A stretch of DNA of 64,000 nt from assembly GCA_963691705.1 (NCBI GenBank), contig OY829541.1, positions 16,548,564 to 16,612,563 of the forward strand. The letters are read 5' to 3'. Made by a program: the position numbers and the translations under genes. This stretch comes from Viola odorata (taxonomy: Eukaryota > Streptophyta > Magnoliopsida > Malpighiales > Violaceae). Numbering within the stretch: position 1 is the first letter of the stretch; each line of letters opens with the position of its first letter. The notes under the pieces are model-generated. The model was not told the origin of the DNA, did not search any database, and worked only from the letters and a program-made list of their open reading frames with translations. Positions 23,706 through 36,964 of the stretch are shown here, in pieces.

Positions 23706-26700
23706 CGGCATGTCAAATTTCAATTTCTAATCCATGCCCAAACGACATGTCAATTTCATAACCATGCCCAACAGCATGTCAACTTTCAATTTCAATTTCT
23801 AGACCATGCCCAATCGGCATGTCAAATTTCATAACTTCAATTTCTAAACCATGCCCAACGGGATATAAAATTTCAATTTCCATTTCTAGACCATGCCCAA
23901 CGGCATGTCACATTCCAATATCTAATCCATGCCCAAACGGCTTGTCAATTTCATAATTTCAATTTCTAAGCCATGCCCAACGGCATGTCAACTTTCAATT
24001 TCAATTTCTAGATCATGCCCAGCGGCATGTCAAATTTCAATTTCAATTTCTAAACCATGCCCAATCGGCATATAAAATTTCAATTTCTAATCCATGCCCA
24101 AACTGCATGTCAATTTCATAATTTCAATTTCTAATCCATGCCCAATCGGCATGTCAAATTTCAATTTCAATATCTATACCATGCCCAACGGCATGCCACA
24201 CTCCAATTTCTAATCCGTGCCCAAACGGCATGTCAATTTTATAATTTCAATTTCTAAACCATGCCCAATCGGCATGTCAAATTCCAATTTCTAATCCATG
24301 CCCAAACGGCATGTCAATTACATAATTTCAATTTCTAAACCATGCCCAATCGGCATGTCAAATTTCAATTTCTAATCCATGCCGAAACGGCATGTCAATT
24401 TCATAATTTCAATTTCTAAACCATGCCCAACGGCATGTCAACTTTCAATTTCAATTTCTAGACCATGCCTAATCGGCATGTCAAATTTCATAACTTCAAT
24501 TTCTAGACCATGCCCAACGGCATGTCAAATTTCATAACTTCAATTTCTAGACCATGCCCAACGGCATGTCAATTTCATAACTTCAATTTCAAGACCATGC
24601 CCAACGGCATGTTAAATTTCAATTTCAATTTCTAGACCATGCCCAACGGCATGTCACATTCCAATTTCTAATCCATGCCCAAACGGCATGTCAATTTCAT
24701 AATTTCAATTTCTAAGCCATGCCCAACGGCATGTCAAATTTCAATTTCAATATATATACCATGCCCATCGGCATGTCAAATTTCAATTTCTACTCCATGC
24801 CCAAACGGCATGTCAATTTCATAATTTCAATTTCTAAGCCATGCCCTACGGCATGCAAACTTTCAATTTCAGTTTCAATTTCTAGACCATGCCCGACGGC
24901 ATGTCAACTTTCAATTTCAATTTCTAGACCATGCCCAATCGGCATGTCAAATTTCATAACTTCAATTTCTAAACCATACCCAACGGCACATCAAATTTCA
25001 ATTTCAATTTCTAGACCATGCCCAACGGCATGTCAAATTTCAATTTCAATTTCTAGACCATGCCCAACGGCATGTCACATTCCAATTTCTAATCCATGCC
25101 CAAACGGCATGTCAAATTTCAATTTCTAATCCATGCCCAAACGACATGTCAATTTCATAACCATGCCCAACAGCATGTCAACTTTCAATTTCAATTTCTA
25201 GACCATGCCCAATCGGTATGTCGAATTTCATAACTTCAATTTCTAAACCATGCCCAACGGCATATCAAATTTCAATTTCCATTTCTAGACCATGCCCAAC
25301 GGCATGTCACAATCCAATATCTAATCCATGCCCAAACGGCATGTCAATTTCATAATTTCAATTTCTAAGCCATGCCCAACGGCATGTCAACTTTCAATTT
25401 CAATTTCTAGACCATGCCCAATCGGCATGTCGAATTTCATAATTTCAATTTCTAAACCATGCCCAACGGCATGTCAAATTCCAATTTCAATTTCTAGACC
25501 ATGCCCAACGGCATGTCAAATTTTAATTTCAATTTCTAGACCATGCCCAACGGCATGTCACACTCCAATTTCTAATCCATGCCCAAACGGCATGTCAATT
25601 TTATAATTTCAATTTCTAAACCATGCCCAATCGGCATGTCAAATTTCAATTTCTAATCCATGCCCAAACGGCATGTCACATTCCAATATCTAATCCATGC
25701 CCAAACGGCATGTCAATTTCATAATTTTAATTTCTAAGCCATGCCCAACGGCATGTCAACTTTCAATTTCAAATTCTAGACCATGCTCAATCGGCATGTC
25801 AAATTTCATAACTTCAATTTCTAAACCATGCCCAACGGCATGTCAAATTTCAATTTCAATTTCTAATCCATGCCGAAACGGCATGTCAACTTTCAATTTC
25901 AATATCTAGACCATGCCCAATCGGCATGTCAAATTTCATAACTTCAATTTCTAAACCATACCCAACGGCATATCAAATTTCAATTTCAATTTCTAGACCA
26001 TGCCCAACGGCATGTCAAATTTCAATTTCAATTTCTTGACCATGCCCAACGGCATGTCACATTCCAATTTCTAATCCATGCCCAAACGGCATGTCAAATT
26101 TCAATTTCTAATCCATGCCCAAACGACATGTCAATTTCATAACCATGCCCAACAGCATGTCAACTTTCAATTTCAATTTCTAGACCATGCCCAATCGGCA
26201 TGTCGAATTTCATAACTTCAATTTCTAAACCATGCCTAACGGCATGTCAAATTTCAATTTCAATTTCTAGACCATGCCCAATCGGCATGTCAAATTTCAT
26301 AACTTCAATTTCTAAACCATGCCCAACGGCATATCAAATTTCAATTTCCATTTCTAGACCATGCCCAACGGCATGTCACAATCCAATATCTAATCCATGC
26401 CCAAACGGCATGTCAATTTCATAATTTCAATTTCTAAGCCATGCCCAATGGCATGTCAACTTTCAATTATAATTTCTAGACCATGCCCAATCGGCATGTC
26501 GAATTTCATAATTTCAATTTTTAAACCATGCCCAACGGCATGTCAAATTCCAATTTCAATTTCTAGACCATGCCCAACGGCATGTCAAATTTTAATTTCA
26601 ATTTCTAGACCATGCCCAACGGCATGTCACACTCCAATTTCTAATCCATGCCCAAACGGCATGTCAATTTTATAATTTCAATTTCTAAACCATGCCCAAT

Positions 26701-29700
26701 CGGCATGTCAAATTTCAATTTCTAATCCATGCCCAAACGGCATGTCACATTCCAATATCCAATCCATGCCCAAACGGCATGTCAATTTCATAATTTTAAT
26801 TTCTTAGCCATGCCCAACGGCATGTCAACTTTCAATTTCAAATTCTAGACCATGCCCAATCGGCATGTCAAATTTCATAACTTCAATTTCTAAACCATTC
26901 CCAACGGCATGTGAAATTTCAATTTCAATATCTATACCATGCCCAACGGCATGTCACACTCCAATTTCTAATCCATGCCCAAACGGCATGTCAATTTTAT
27001 AATTTCAATTTCTAAACCATGCCCAATCGGCATGTCAAATTCCAATTTCTAATCCATGCCCAAACGGCATGTCAAATTCCAATTTCTAATCCATGCCCAA
27101 ATGGCATGTCAATTTCATAATTTCAATTTCTAAACCATGCCCAATCGGCATGTCAAATTTCAATTTCTAATCCATGCCGGAACGGCATGTCAATTTCATA
27201 ATTTCAATTTTTAAGCCATGCCCAACGGCATGTCAACTTTCAATTTCAATTTCTAGACCATGCCCAACGGCATGTCAAATTTCAATTTCAATTACTAGAC
27301 CATGCCCAATCGGCATGTCAAATGTCATAACTTCAATTTCTAAACCATGCCCAACGGCATGTCAAATTTCAATTTCAATATCTATACCATGCCCAGCGGC
27401 ATGTCAAATTTCAATTTCTAATCCATGCCCAAACGGCATGTCAATTTCATAATCTCAATTTCTAAGCCATGCCCTACGGCATGCCAACTTTCAATTTCAA
27501 TTTCTAGCCCATGCCCGACGGTATGTCAACTTTCAATTTCAATTTCTAGACCATGCCCAATCGGCAAGTCAAATTTCAATTTCAACTTCTAGACCATGCC
27601 CAATGGCATGTCACACTCCAATTTCTAATCCATGCCCAATAGGCATGTCAATTTCATAATTTCAATTTCTAAGCCATGCCCAACGGCATGTCAACTTTCA
27701 ATTTCAATTTCTAGACCAAGCCCAATCGGCATGTCAAATTTCATAACTTCAATTTCTAAACCATGCCCAACGGCATGTCAAATTTCAATTTCAATATCTA
27801 TACCATGCCCAGCGGCATGTCAAATTTCAATTTCTAATCCATGCCCAAACGGCATGTCAATTTCATAATTTCAATTTCTAAGCCATGCCCAACGGCATGC
27901 CAACTTTCAATTTCAATTTCTAGACCATACCCAACGGCATGTCAAATTTCAATTTCAATTTCTAGACCATACCCAACGGCATGTCACATTCCAATTTCTA
28001 ATCCATGCCCAAACGGCATGTCAATTTCATAATTTCAATTTCTAAACCATGCCCAATCAGCATGTCAAATTTCAATTTCTAAACCATGGCCAACGGCATG
28101 TCAACTTTCAATTTCAATTTCTAGACCATGCCCAATCGGCATGTCGAATTTCATAACTTCAATTTCTAAACCATGCCCAACGGCATGTCAAATTTCAATT
28201 TCAATTTCTAGACCATGCCCGATCAGCATGTCAAATTTCAATTTCAATTTCTAGACCATGCCCAACGGCATATCACATTCCAATTTCTAATCCATGCCCA
28301 AACGGCATGTCAATTTCATAATTTCAATTTCTAAACCATGCCCAATCGGCATGTCAAATTTCAATTTCTAATCCATGCCCAAACGACATGTCAATTTCAT
28401 AATTTCAATTTCCAAACCATGCCCAACGGCATGTCAAATTTCAATTTCAATTTCTAGACCATGCCCAATCGGCATGTCAAATTTCATAACTTCAATTTCT
28501 AAACCATGCCCAAGGCGATATCAAATTTCAATTTCCATTTCTAGACCATGCCCAACGGCATGTCACATTCCAATATCTAATCCATGCCCAAACGGCATGT
28601 CAATTTCATAATTTCAATTTCTAAGCCATGCCCAACGGCATGTCATCTTTCAATTTCAATTTCTAGACCATGCCCAATCGGCATGTCAAATTTCATAACT
28701 TCAATTTCTAAACCATGCCCAAGGCGATATCAAATTTCAATTTCAATATCTAGACCATGCCCAACGGCATGTCACATTCCAATATCTAATCCATGCCCAA
28801 ACGGCATGTCAATTTCATAATTTCAATTTCTAAGCCATGCCCAACGGCATGTCATCTTTCAATTTCAATTTCTAGACCATGCCCAATCGGCATGTCAAAT
28901 TTCATAACTTCAATTTCTAAACCATGCCCAACGGCATGTCAAATTTCAATTTCAATATCTATACCATGCCCAACGGCATGTCACATTCAAATTTCTAAAC
29001 CATGCCCAAACGGCATGTCACATTCAAATTTCTAAACCATGCCCAACGGCATGTCACATTCAATTTCTAATCCATGCCCAAACTGCATGTCAATTTCATA
29101 ATTTCAATTTCTAATCCATGCCCAATCGGCATGTCAAATTTCAATTTCAATATCTATACCATGCCCAACGGCATGCCACACTCCAATTTCTAATCCATGC
29201 CCAAACGGCATGTCAATTTTATAATTTCAATTTCTAAACCATGCCCAATCGGCATGTCAAATTCCAATTTCTAATCCATGCCCAAACGGCATGTCAATTA
29301 CATAATTTCAATTTCTAAACCATGCCCAATCGGCATGTCAAATTCCAATTTCTAATCCATGCCCAAACGGCATGTCAATTACATAATTTCAATTTCTAAA
29401 CCATGCCCAATCGGCATGTCAAATTTCAATTTCTAATACATGCCAAAACGGCATGTCAATTTCATAATTTCAATTTCGAAACCATGCCCAACGGCATGTC
29501 AACTTTCAATTTCAATTTCTAGACCATGCCTAATCGGCATGTCAAATTTCATAACTTCAATTTCTAGACCATGCCCAACGGCATGTTAAATTTCAATTTC
29601 AATTTCTAGACCATGCCCAACGGCATATCACATTCCAATTTCTAATCCATGCCCAAACGGCATGTCAATTTCATAATTTCAATTTCTAAACCATGCCCAA

Positions 29701-29701
29701 T
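23706..29701 (+). repeat. 5,996-bp tandem duplication, copy 2
   Basis: Second head-to-tail copy. The central junction shares 56 bp (23706-23761) with both the start of copy 1 (17710) and the sequence just after copy 2 (29702-29757), which is the expected signature of unequal exchange. The right limit is the base after tttcataa: c at 23762 versus t at 29758. The last part of this copy also begins the 15,029-bp duplication. Confidence 0.9.
28233..29587 (+). repeat. 1,355-bp unit, copy 1
   Basis: Blocks 28375, 28584 and 28793 recur at 29730, 29939 and 30148, all +1,355. Homology begins near 28233 after a monomer with the cgatcagcatg core that the second copy lacks. The unit contains the three 209-bp pentamers, two short monomers with cattcaaattt tails, and an 81-bp dimer run. 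Confidence 0.8.
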
Positions 29702-32079
29702 CGGCATGTCAAATTTCAATTTCTAATCCATGCCCAAACGACATGTCAATTTCATAATTTCAATTTCCAAACCATGCCCAACGGCATGTCAAATTTCAAT
29801 TTCAATTTCTAGACCATGCCCAATCGGCATGTCAAATTTCATAACTTCAATTTCTAAACCATGCCCAAGGCGATATCAAATTTCAATTTCCATTTCTAGA
29901 CCATGCCCAACGGCATGTCACATTCCAATATCTAATCCATGCCCAAACGGCATGTCAATTTCATAATTTCAATTTCTAAGCCATGCCCAACGGCATGTCA
30001 TCTTTCAATTTCAATTTCTAGACCATGCCCAATCGGCATGTCAAATTTCATAACTTCAATTTCTAAACCATGCCCAAGGCGATATCAAATTTCAATTTCA
30101 ATATCTAGACCATGCCCAACGGCATGTCACATTCCAATATCTAATCCATGCCCAAACGGCATGTCAATTTCATAATTTCAATTTCTAAGCCATGCCCAAC
30201 GGCATGTCATCTTTCAATTTCAATTTCTAGACCATGCCCAATCGGCATGTCAAATTTCATAACTTCAATTTCTAAACCATGCCCAACGGCATGTCAAATT
30301 TCAATTTCAATATCTATACCATGCCCAACGGCATGTCACATTCAAATTTCTAAACCATGCCCAAACGGCATGTCACATTCAAATTTCTAAACCATGCCCA
30401 ACGGCATGTCACATTCAATTTCTAATCCATGCCCAAACTGCATGTCAATTTCATAATTTCAATTTCTAATCCATGCCCAATCGGCATGTCAAATTTCAAT
30501 TTCAATATCTATACCATGCCCAACGGCATGCCACACTCCAATTTCTAATCCATGCCCAAACGGCATGTCAATTTTATAATTTCAATTTCTAAACCATGCC
30601 CAATCGGCATGTCAAATTCCAATTTCTAATCCATGCCCAAACGGCATGTCAATTACATAATTTCAATTTCTAAACCATGCCCAATCGGCATGTCAAATTC
30701 CAATTTCTAATCCATGCCCAAACGGCATGTCAATTACATAATTTCAATTTCTAAACCATGCCCAATCGGCATGTCAAATTTCAATTTCTAATCCATGCCA
30801 AAACGGCATGTCAATTTCATAATTTCAATTTCGAAACCATGCCCAACGGCATGTCAACTTTCAATTTCAATTTCTAGACCATGCCTAATCGGCATGTCAA
30901 ATTTCATAACTTCAATTTCTAGACCATGCCCAACGGCATGTTAAATTTCAATTTCAATTTCTAGACCATGCCCAACGGCATGTCACATTCCAATTTCTAA
31001 TCCATGCCCAAACGGCATGTCAATTTCATAATTTCAATTTCTAAGCCGTGCCCAACGGCATGTCAAATTTCAATTTCAATATCTATACCATGCCCATCGG
31101 CATGTCAAATTTCAATTTCTACTCCATGCCCAAACGGCATGTCAATTTCATAATTTCAATTTCTAAGCCATGCCCTACGGCATGCCAACTTTCAATTTCA
31201 GTTTCAATTTCTAGACCATGCCCGACGGCATGTCAACTTTCAATTTCAATTTCTAGACCATGCCCAATCGGCATATCAAATTTCATAACTTCAATTTCTA
31301 AACCATACCCAACGGCATATCAAATTTCAATTTCAATTTCTAGACCATGCCCAACGGCATGTCAAATTTCAATTTCAATTTCTAGACCATGCCCAACGAC
31401 ATGTCACATTCCAATTTCTAATCCATGCCCAAACGGCATGTCAAATTTCAATTTCTAATCCATGCCCAAACGACATGTCAATTTCATAACCATGCCCAAC
31501 AGCATGTCAACTTTCAATTTCAATTTCTAGACCATGCCCAATCGGCATGTCGAATTTCATAACTTCAATTTCTAAACCATGCCCAACGGCATGTCAAATT
31601 TCAATTTCAATTTCTAGACCATGCCCAATCGGCATGTCAAATTTCATAACTTCAATTTCTAAACCATGCCCAACGGCATATCAAATTTCAATTTCCATTT
31701 CTAGACCATGCCCAACGGCATGTCACAATCCAATATCTAATCCATGCCCAAACGGCATGTCAATTTCATAATTTCAATTTCTAAGCCATGCCCAACGGCA
31801 TGTCAACTTGCAATTTCAATTTCTAGACCATGCCCAATCGGCATGCCGAATTTCATAATTTCAATTTCTAAACCATGCCCATCGGCATGTCAAATTCCAA
31901 TTTCAATTTCTAGACCATGCCCAACGGCATGTCACACTCCAATTTCTAATCCATGCCCAAACGGCATGTCAATTTTATAATTTCAATTTCTAAACCATGC
32001 CCAATCGGCATGTCAAATTTCAATTTCTAATCCATGCCCAAATGGCATGTCACATTCCAATATCTAATCCATGCCCAAA
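29287..32079 (+). repeat. 2,793-bp unit, copy 1
   Basis: Blocks 29730, 29939, 30148, 31048, 31547 and 31744 recur at 32523, 32732, 32941, 33841, 34340 and 34537, all +2,793. Contains a C-type landmark block at 31048 (first codon gtg, gcatatc in the 45-bp monomer, cgacatg near its end). It overlaps the 1,355-bp copies, so the 2,793-bp event followed or reused that duplication. Confidence 0.82.
29588..31045 (+). repeat. 1,355-bp unit, copy 2
   Basis: Head-to-tail copy of the previous unit, extended until about 31045, where ctaagccgtg opens a C-type landmark block in place of ctaaaccatg. Visible differences include taatacatgcc (about 29434) against taatccatgcc here, and ggcatatcac (about 29624) against ggcatgtcac. 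Confidence 0.78.
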
Positions 32080-34872
32080 CGGCATGTCAATTACATAATT
32101 TCAATTTCTAAACCATGCCCAATCGGCATGTCAAATTCCAATTTCTAATCCATGCCCAAACGGCATGTCAATTACATAATTTCAATTTCTAAACCATGCC
32201 CAATCGGCATGTCAAATTTCAATTTCTAATCCATGCCAAAACGGCATGTCAATTTCATAATTTCAATTTCGAAACCATGCCCAACGGCATGTCAACTTTC
32301 AATTTCAATTTCTAGACCATGCCTAATCGGCATGTCAAATTTCATAACTTCAATTTCTAGACCATGCCCAACGGCATGTTAAATTTCAATTTCAATTTCT
32401 AGACCATGCCCAACGGCATATCACATTCCAATTTCTAATCCATGCCCAAACGGCATGTCAATTTCATAATTTCAATTTCTAAACCATGCCCAATCGGCAT
32501 GTCAAATTTCAATTTCTAATCCATGCCCAAACGACATGTCAATTTCATAATTTCAATTTCCAAACCATGCCCAACGGCATGTCAAATTTCAATTTCAATT
32601 TCTAGACCATGCCCAATCGGCATGTCAAATTTCATAACTTCAATTTCTAAACCATGCCCAAGGCGATATCAAATTTCAATTTCCATTTCTAGACCATGCC
32701 CAACGGCATGTCACATTCCAATATCTAATCCATGCCCAAACGGCATGTCAATTTCATAATTTCAATTTCTAAGCCATGCCCAACGGCATGTCATCTTTCA
32801 ATTTCAATTTCTAGACCATGCCCAATCGGCATGTCAAATTTCATAACTTCAATTTCTAAACCATGCCCAAGGCGATATCAAATTTCAATTTCAATATCTA
32901 GACCATGCCCAACGGCATGTCACATTCCAATATCTAATCCATGCCCAAACGGCATGTCAATTTCATAATTTCAATTTCTAAGCCATGCCCAACGGCATGT
33001 CATCTTTCAATTTCAATTTCTAGACCATGCCCAATCGGCATGTCAAATTTCATAACTTCAATTTCTAAACCATGCCCAACGGCATGTCAAATTTCAATTT
33101 CAATATCTATACCATGCCCAACGGCATGTCACATTCAAATTTCTAAACCATGCCCAAACGGCATGTCACATTCAAATTTCTAAACCATGCCCAACGGCAT
33201 GTCACATTCAATTTCTAATCCATGCCCAAACTGCATGTCAATTTCATAATTTCAATTTCTAATCCATGCCCAATCGGCATGTCAAATTTCAATTTCAATA
33301 TCTATACCATGCCCAACGGCATGCCACACTCCAATTTCTAATCCATGCCCAAACGGCATGTCAATTTTATAATTTCAATTTCTAAACCATGCCCAATCGG
33401 CATGTCAAATTCCAATTTCTAATCCATGCCCAAACGGCATGTCAATTACATAATTTCAATTTCTAAACCATGCCCAATCGGCATGTCAAATTCCAATTTC
33501 TAATCCATGCCCAAACGGCATGTCAATTACATAATTTCAATTTCTAAACCATGCCCAATCGGCATGTCAAATTTCAATTTCTAATCCATGCCAAAACGGC
33601 ATGTCAATTTCATAATTTCAATTTCGAAACCATGCCCAACGGCATGTCAACTTTCAATTTCAATTTCTAGACCATGCCTAATCGGCATGTCAAATTTCAT
33701 AACTTCAATTTCTAGACCATGCCCAACGGCATGTTAAATTTCAATTTCAATTTCTAGACCATGCCCAACGGCATGTCACATTCCAATTTCTAATCCATGC
33801 CCAAACGGCATGTCAATTTCATAATTTCAATTTCTAAGCCGTGCCCAACGGCATGTCAAATTTCAATTTCAATATCTATACCATGCCCATCGGCATGTCA
33901 AATTTCAATTTCTACTCCATGCCCAAACGGCATGTCAATTTCATAATTTCAATTTCTAAGCCATGCCCTACGGCATGCCAACTTTCAATTTCAGTTTCAA
34001 TTTCTAGACCATGCCCGACGGCATGTCAACTTTCAATTTCAATTTCTAGACCATGCCCAATCGGCATATCAAATTTCATAACTTCAATTTCTAAACCATA
34101 CCCAACGGCATATCAAATTTCAATTTCAATTTCTAGACCATGCCCAACGGCATGTCAAATTTCAATTTCAATTTCTAGACCATGCCCAACGACATGTCAC
34201 ATTCCAATTTCTAATCCATGCCCAAACGGCATGTCAAATTTCAATTTCTAATCCATGCCCAAACGACATGTCAATTTCATAACCATGCCCAACAGCATGT
34301 CAACTTTCAATTTCAATTTCTAGACCATGCCCAATCGGCATGTCGAATTTCATAACTTCAATTTCTAAACCATGCCCAACGGCATGTCAAATTTCAATTT
34401 CAATTTCTAGACCATGCCCAATCGGCATGTCAAATTTCATAACTTCAATTTCTAAACCATGCCCAACGGCATATCAAATTTCAATTTCCATTTCTAGACC
34501 ATGCCCAACGGCATGTCACAATCCAATATCTAATCCATGCCCAAACGGCATGTCAATTTCATAATTTCAATTTCTAAGCCATGCCCAACGGCATGTCAAC
34601 TTGCAATTTCAATTTCTAGACCATGCCCAATCGGCATGCCGAATTTCATAATTTCAATTTCTAAACCATGCCCATCGGCATGTCAAATTCCAATTTCAAT
34701 TTCTAGACCATGCCCAACGGCATGTCACACTCCAATTTCTAATCCATGCCCAAACGGCATGTCAATTTTATAATTTCAATTTCTAAACCATGCCCAATCG
34801 GCATGTCAAATTTCAATTTCTAATCCATGCCCAAATGGCATGTCACATTCCAATATCTAATCCATGCCCAAA
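32080..34872 (+). repeat. 2,793-bp unit, copy 2
   Basis: Second copy of the 2,793-bp unit. Homology ends where copy 1 reads catgcccaaacggcatg followed by tcaattac (about 32080) but this copy reads catgcccaaactgcatg followed by tcaatttc (about 34873). The right part belongs also to the first 3,755-bp unit. Confidence 0.82.
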
Positions 34873-36964
34873 CTGCATGTCAATTTCATAATTTTAATTT
34901 CTAAGCCATGCCCAACGGCATGTCAACTTTCAATTTCAAATTCTAGACCATGCCCAATCGGCATGTCAAATTTCATAACTTCAATTTCTAAACCATGCCC
35001 AACGGCATGTCAAATTTCAATTTCAATATCTATACCATGCCCAACGGCATGTCACACTCCAATTTCTAATCCATGCCCAAACGGCATGTCAATTTTATAA
35101 TTTCAATTTCTAAACCATGCCCAATCGGCATGTCAAATTGCAATTTCTAATCCATGCCCAAACGGCATGTCAATTTCATAATTTCAATTTCTAAACCATG
35201 CCCAATCGGCATGTCAAATTTCAATTTCTAATCCATGCCGAAACGGCATGTCAATTTCATAATTTCAATTTTTAAGCCATGCCCAACGGCATGTCAACTT
35301 TCAATTTCAATTTCTAGACCATGCCCAACGGCATGTCAAATTTCAATTTCAATTACTAGACCATGCCCAATCGGCATGTCAAATGTCATAACTTCAATTT
35401 CTAAACCATGCCCAACGGCATGTCAAATTTCAATTTCAATATCTATACCATGCCCAGCGGCATGTCAAATTTCAATTTCTAATCCATGCCCAAACGGCAT
35501 GTCAATTTCATAATTTCAATTTCTAAGCCATGCCCTACGGCATGCCAACTTTCAATTTCAATTTCTAGACCATGCCCGACGGCATGTCAACTTTCAATTT
35601 CAATTTCTAGACCATGCCCAATCGGCAAGTCAAATTTCAATTTCAACTTCTAGACCATGCCCAATGGCATGTCACACTCCAATTTCTAATCCATGCCCAA
35701 ACGGCATGTCAATTTCATAATTTCAATTTCTAAGCCATGCCCAACGGCATGTCAACTTTCAATTTCAATTTCTAGACCATGCCCAATCGGCATGTCAAAT
35801 TTCATAACTTCAATTTCTAAACCATGCCCAACGGCATGTCAAATTTCAATTTCAATATCTATACCATGCCCAGCGGCATGTCAAATTTCAATTTCTAATC
35901 CATGCCCAAACGGCATGTCAATTTCATAATTTCAATTTCTAAGCCATGCCCAACGGCATGCCAACTTTCAATTTCAATTTCTAGACCATACCCAACGGCA
36001 TGTCAAATTTCAATTTCAATTTCTAAACCATGCCCAACGGCATGTCAAATTTCAATTTCAATTTCTAGACCATGCCCAACGGCATGTCACATTCCAATTT
36101 CTAATCCATGCCCAAATGGCATGTCAATTTCATAATTTCAATTTCTAAACCATGCCCAATCGGTATGTCAAATTTCAATTTCTAATCCATGCCCAAACGA
36201 CATGTCAATTTCATAATTTCAATTTCTAAACCATACACAACGGCATGTCAACTTTCAATTTCAATTTCTAGACCATGCCCAATCGGCATGTCGAATTTCA
36301 TAACTTCAATTTCTAAACCATGCCCAACGGCATGTCAAATTTCAATTTCAATATCTAGACCATGCCCGATCAGCATGTCAAATTTCAATTTCAATTTCTA
36401 GACCATGCCCAACGGCATATCACATTCCAATTTCTAATCCATGCCCAAACGGCATGTCAATTTCATAATTTCAATTTCTAAACCATGCCCAATCGGCATG
36501 TCAAATTTCAACTTCTAATCCATGCCCAAACGACATGTCAATTTCATAATTTCAATTTCCAAACCATGCCCAACGGCATGTCAAATTTCAATTTCAATTT
36601 CTAGACCATGCCCAATCGGCATGTCAAATTTCATAACTTCAATTTCTAAACCATGCCCAAGGCGATATCAAATTTCAATTTCCATTTCTAGACCATGCCC
36701 AACGGCATGTCACATTCCAATATCTAATCCATGCCCAAACGGCATGTCAATTTCATAATTTCAATTTCTAAGCCATGCCCAACGGCATGTCATCTTTCAA
36801 TTTCAATTTCTAGACCATGCCCAATCGGCATGTCAAATTTCATAACTTCAATTTCTAAACCATGCCCAACGGCATGTCAAATTTCAATTTCAATATCTAT
36901 ACCATGCCCAACGGCATGTGACATTCAAATTTCTAAACCATGCCCAATCGGCATGTAAAATTTC
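33210..36964 (+). repeat. 3,755-bp HOR unit 1
   Basis: Blocks 33841, 34340, 34864, 35235, 35693, 35902, 36189, 36522 and 36731 all recur at +3,755. The interior from 35235 to 36135 resembles 21178-22036 in the 5,996-bp unit, so the 3,755-bp unit derives from that family. Its C-type landmark is at 33841. Confidence 0.87.
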
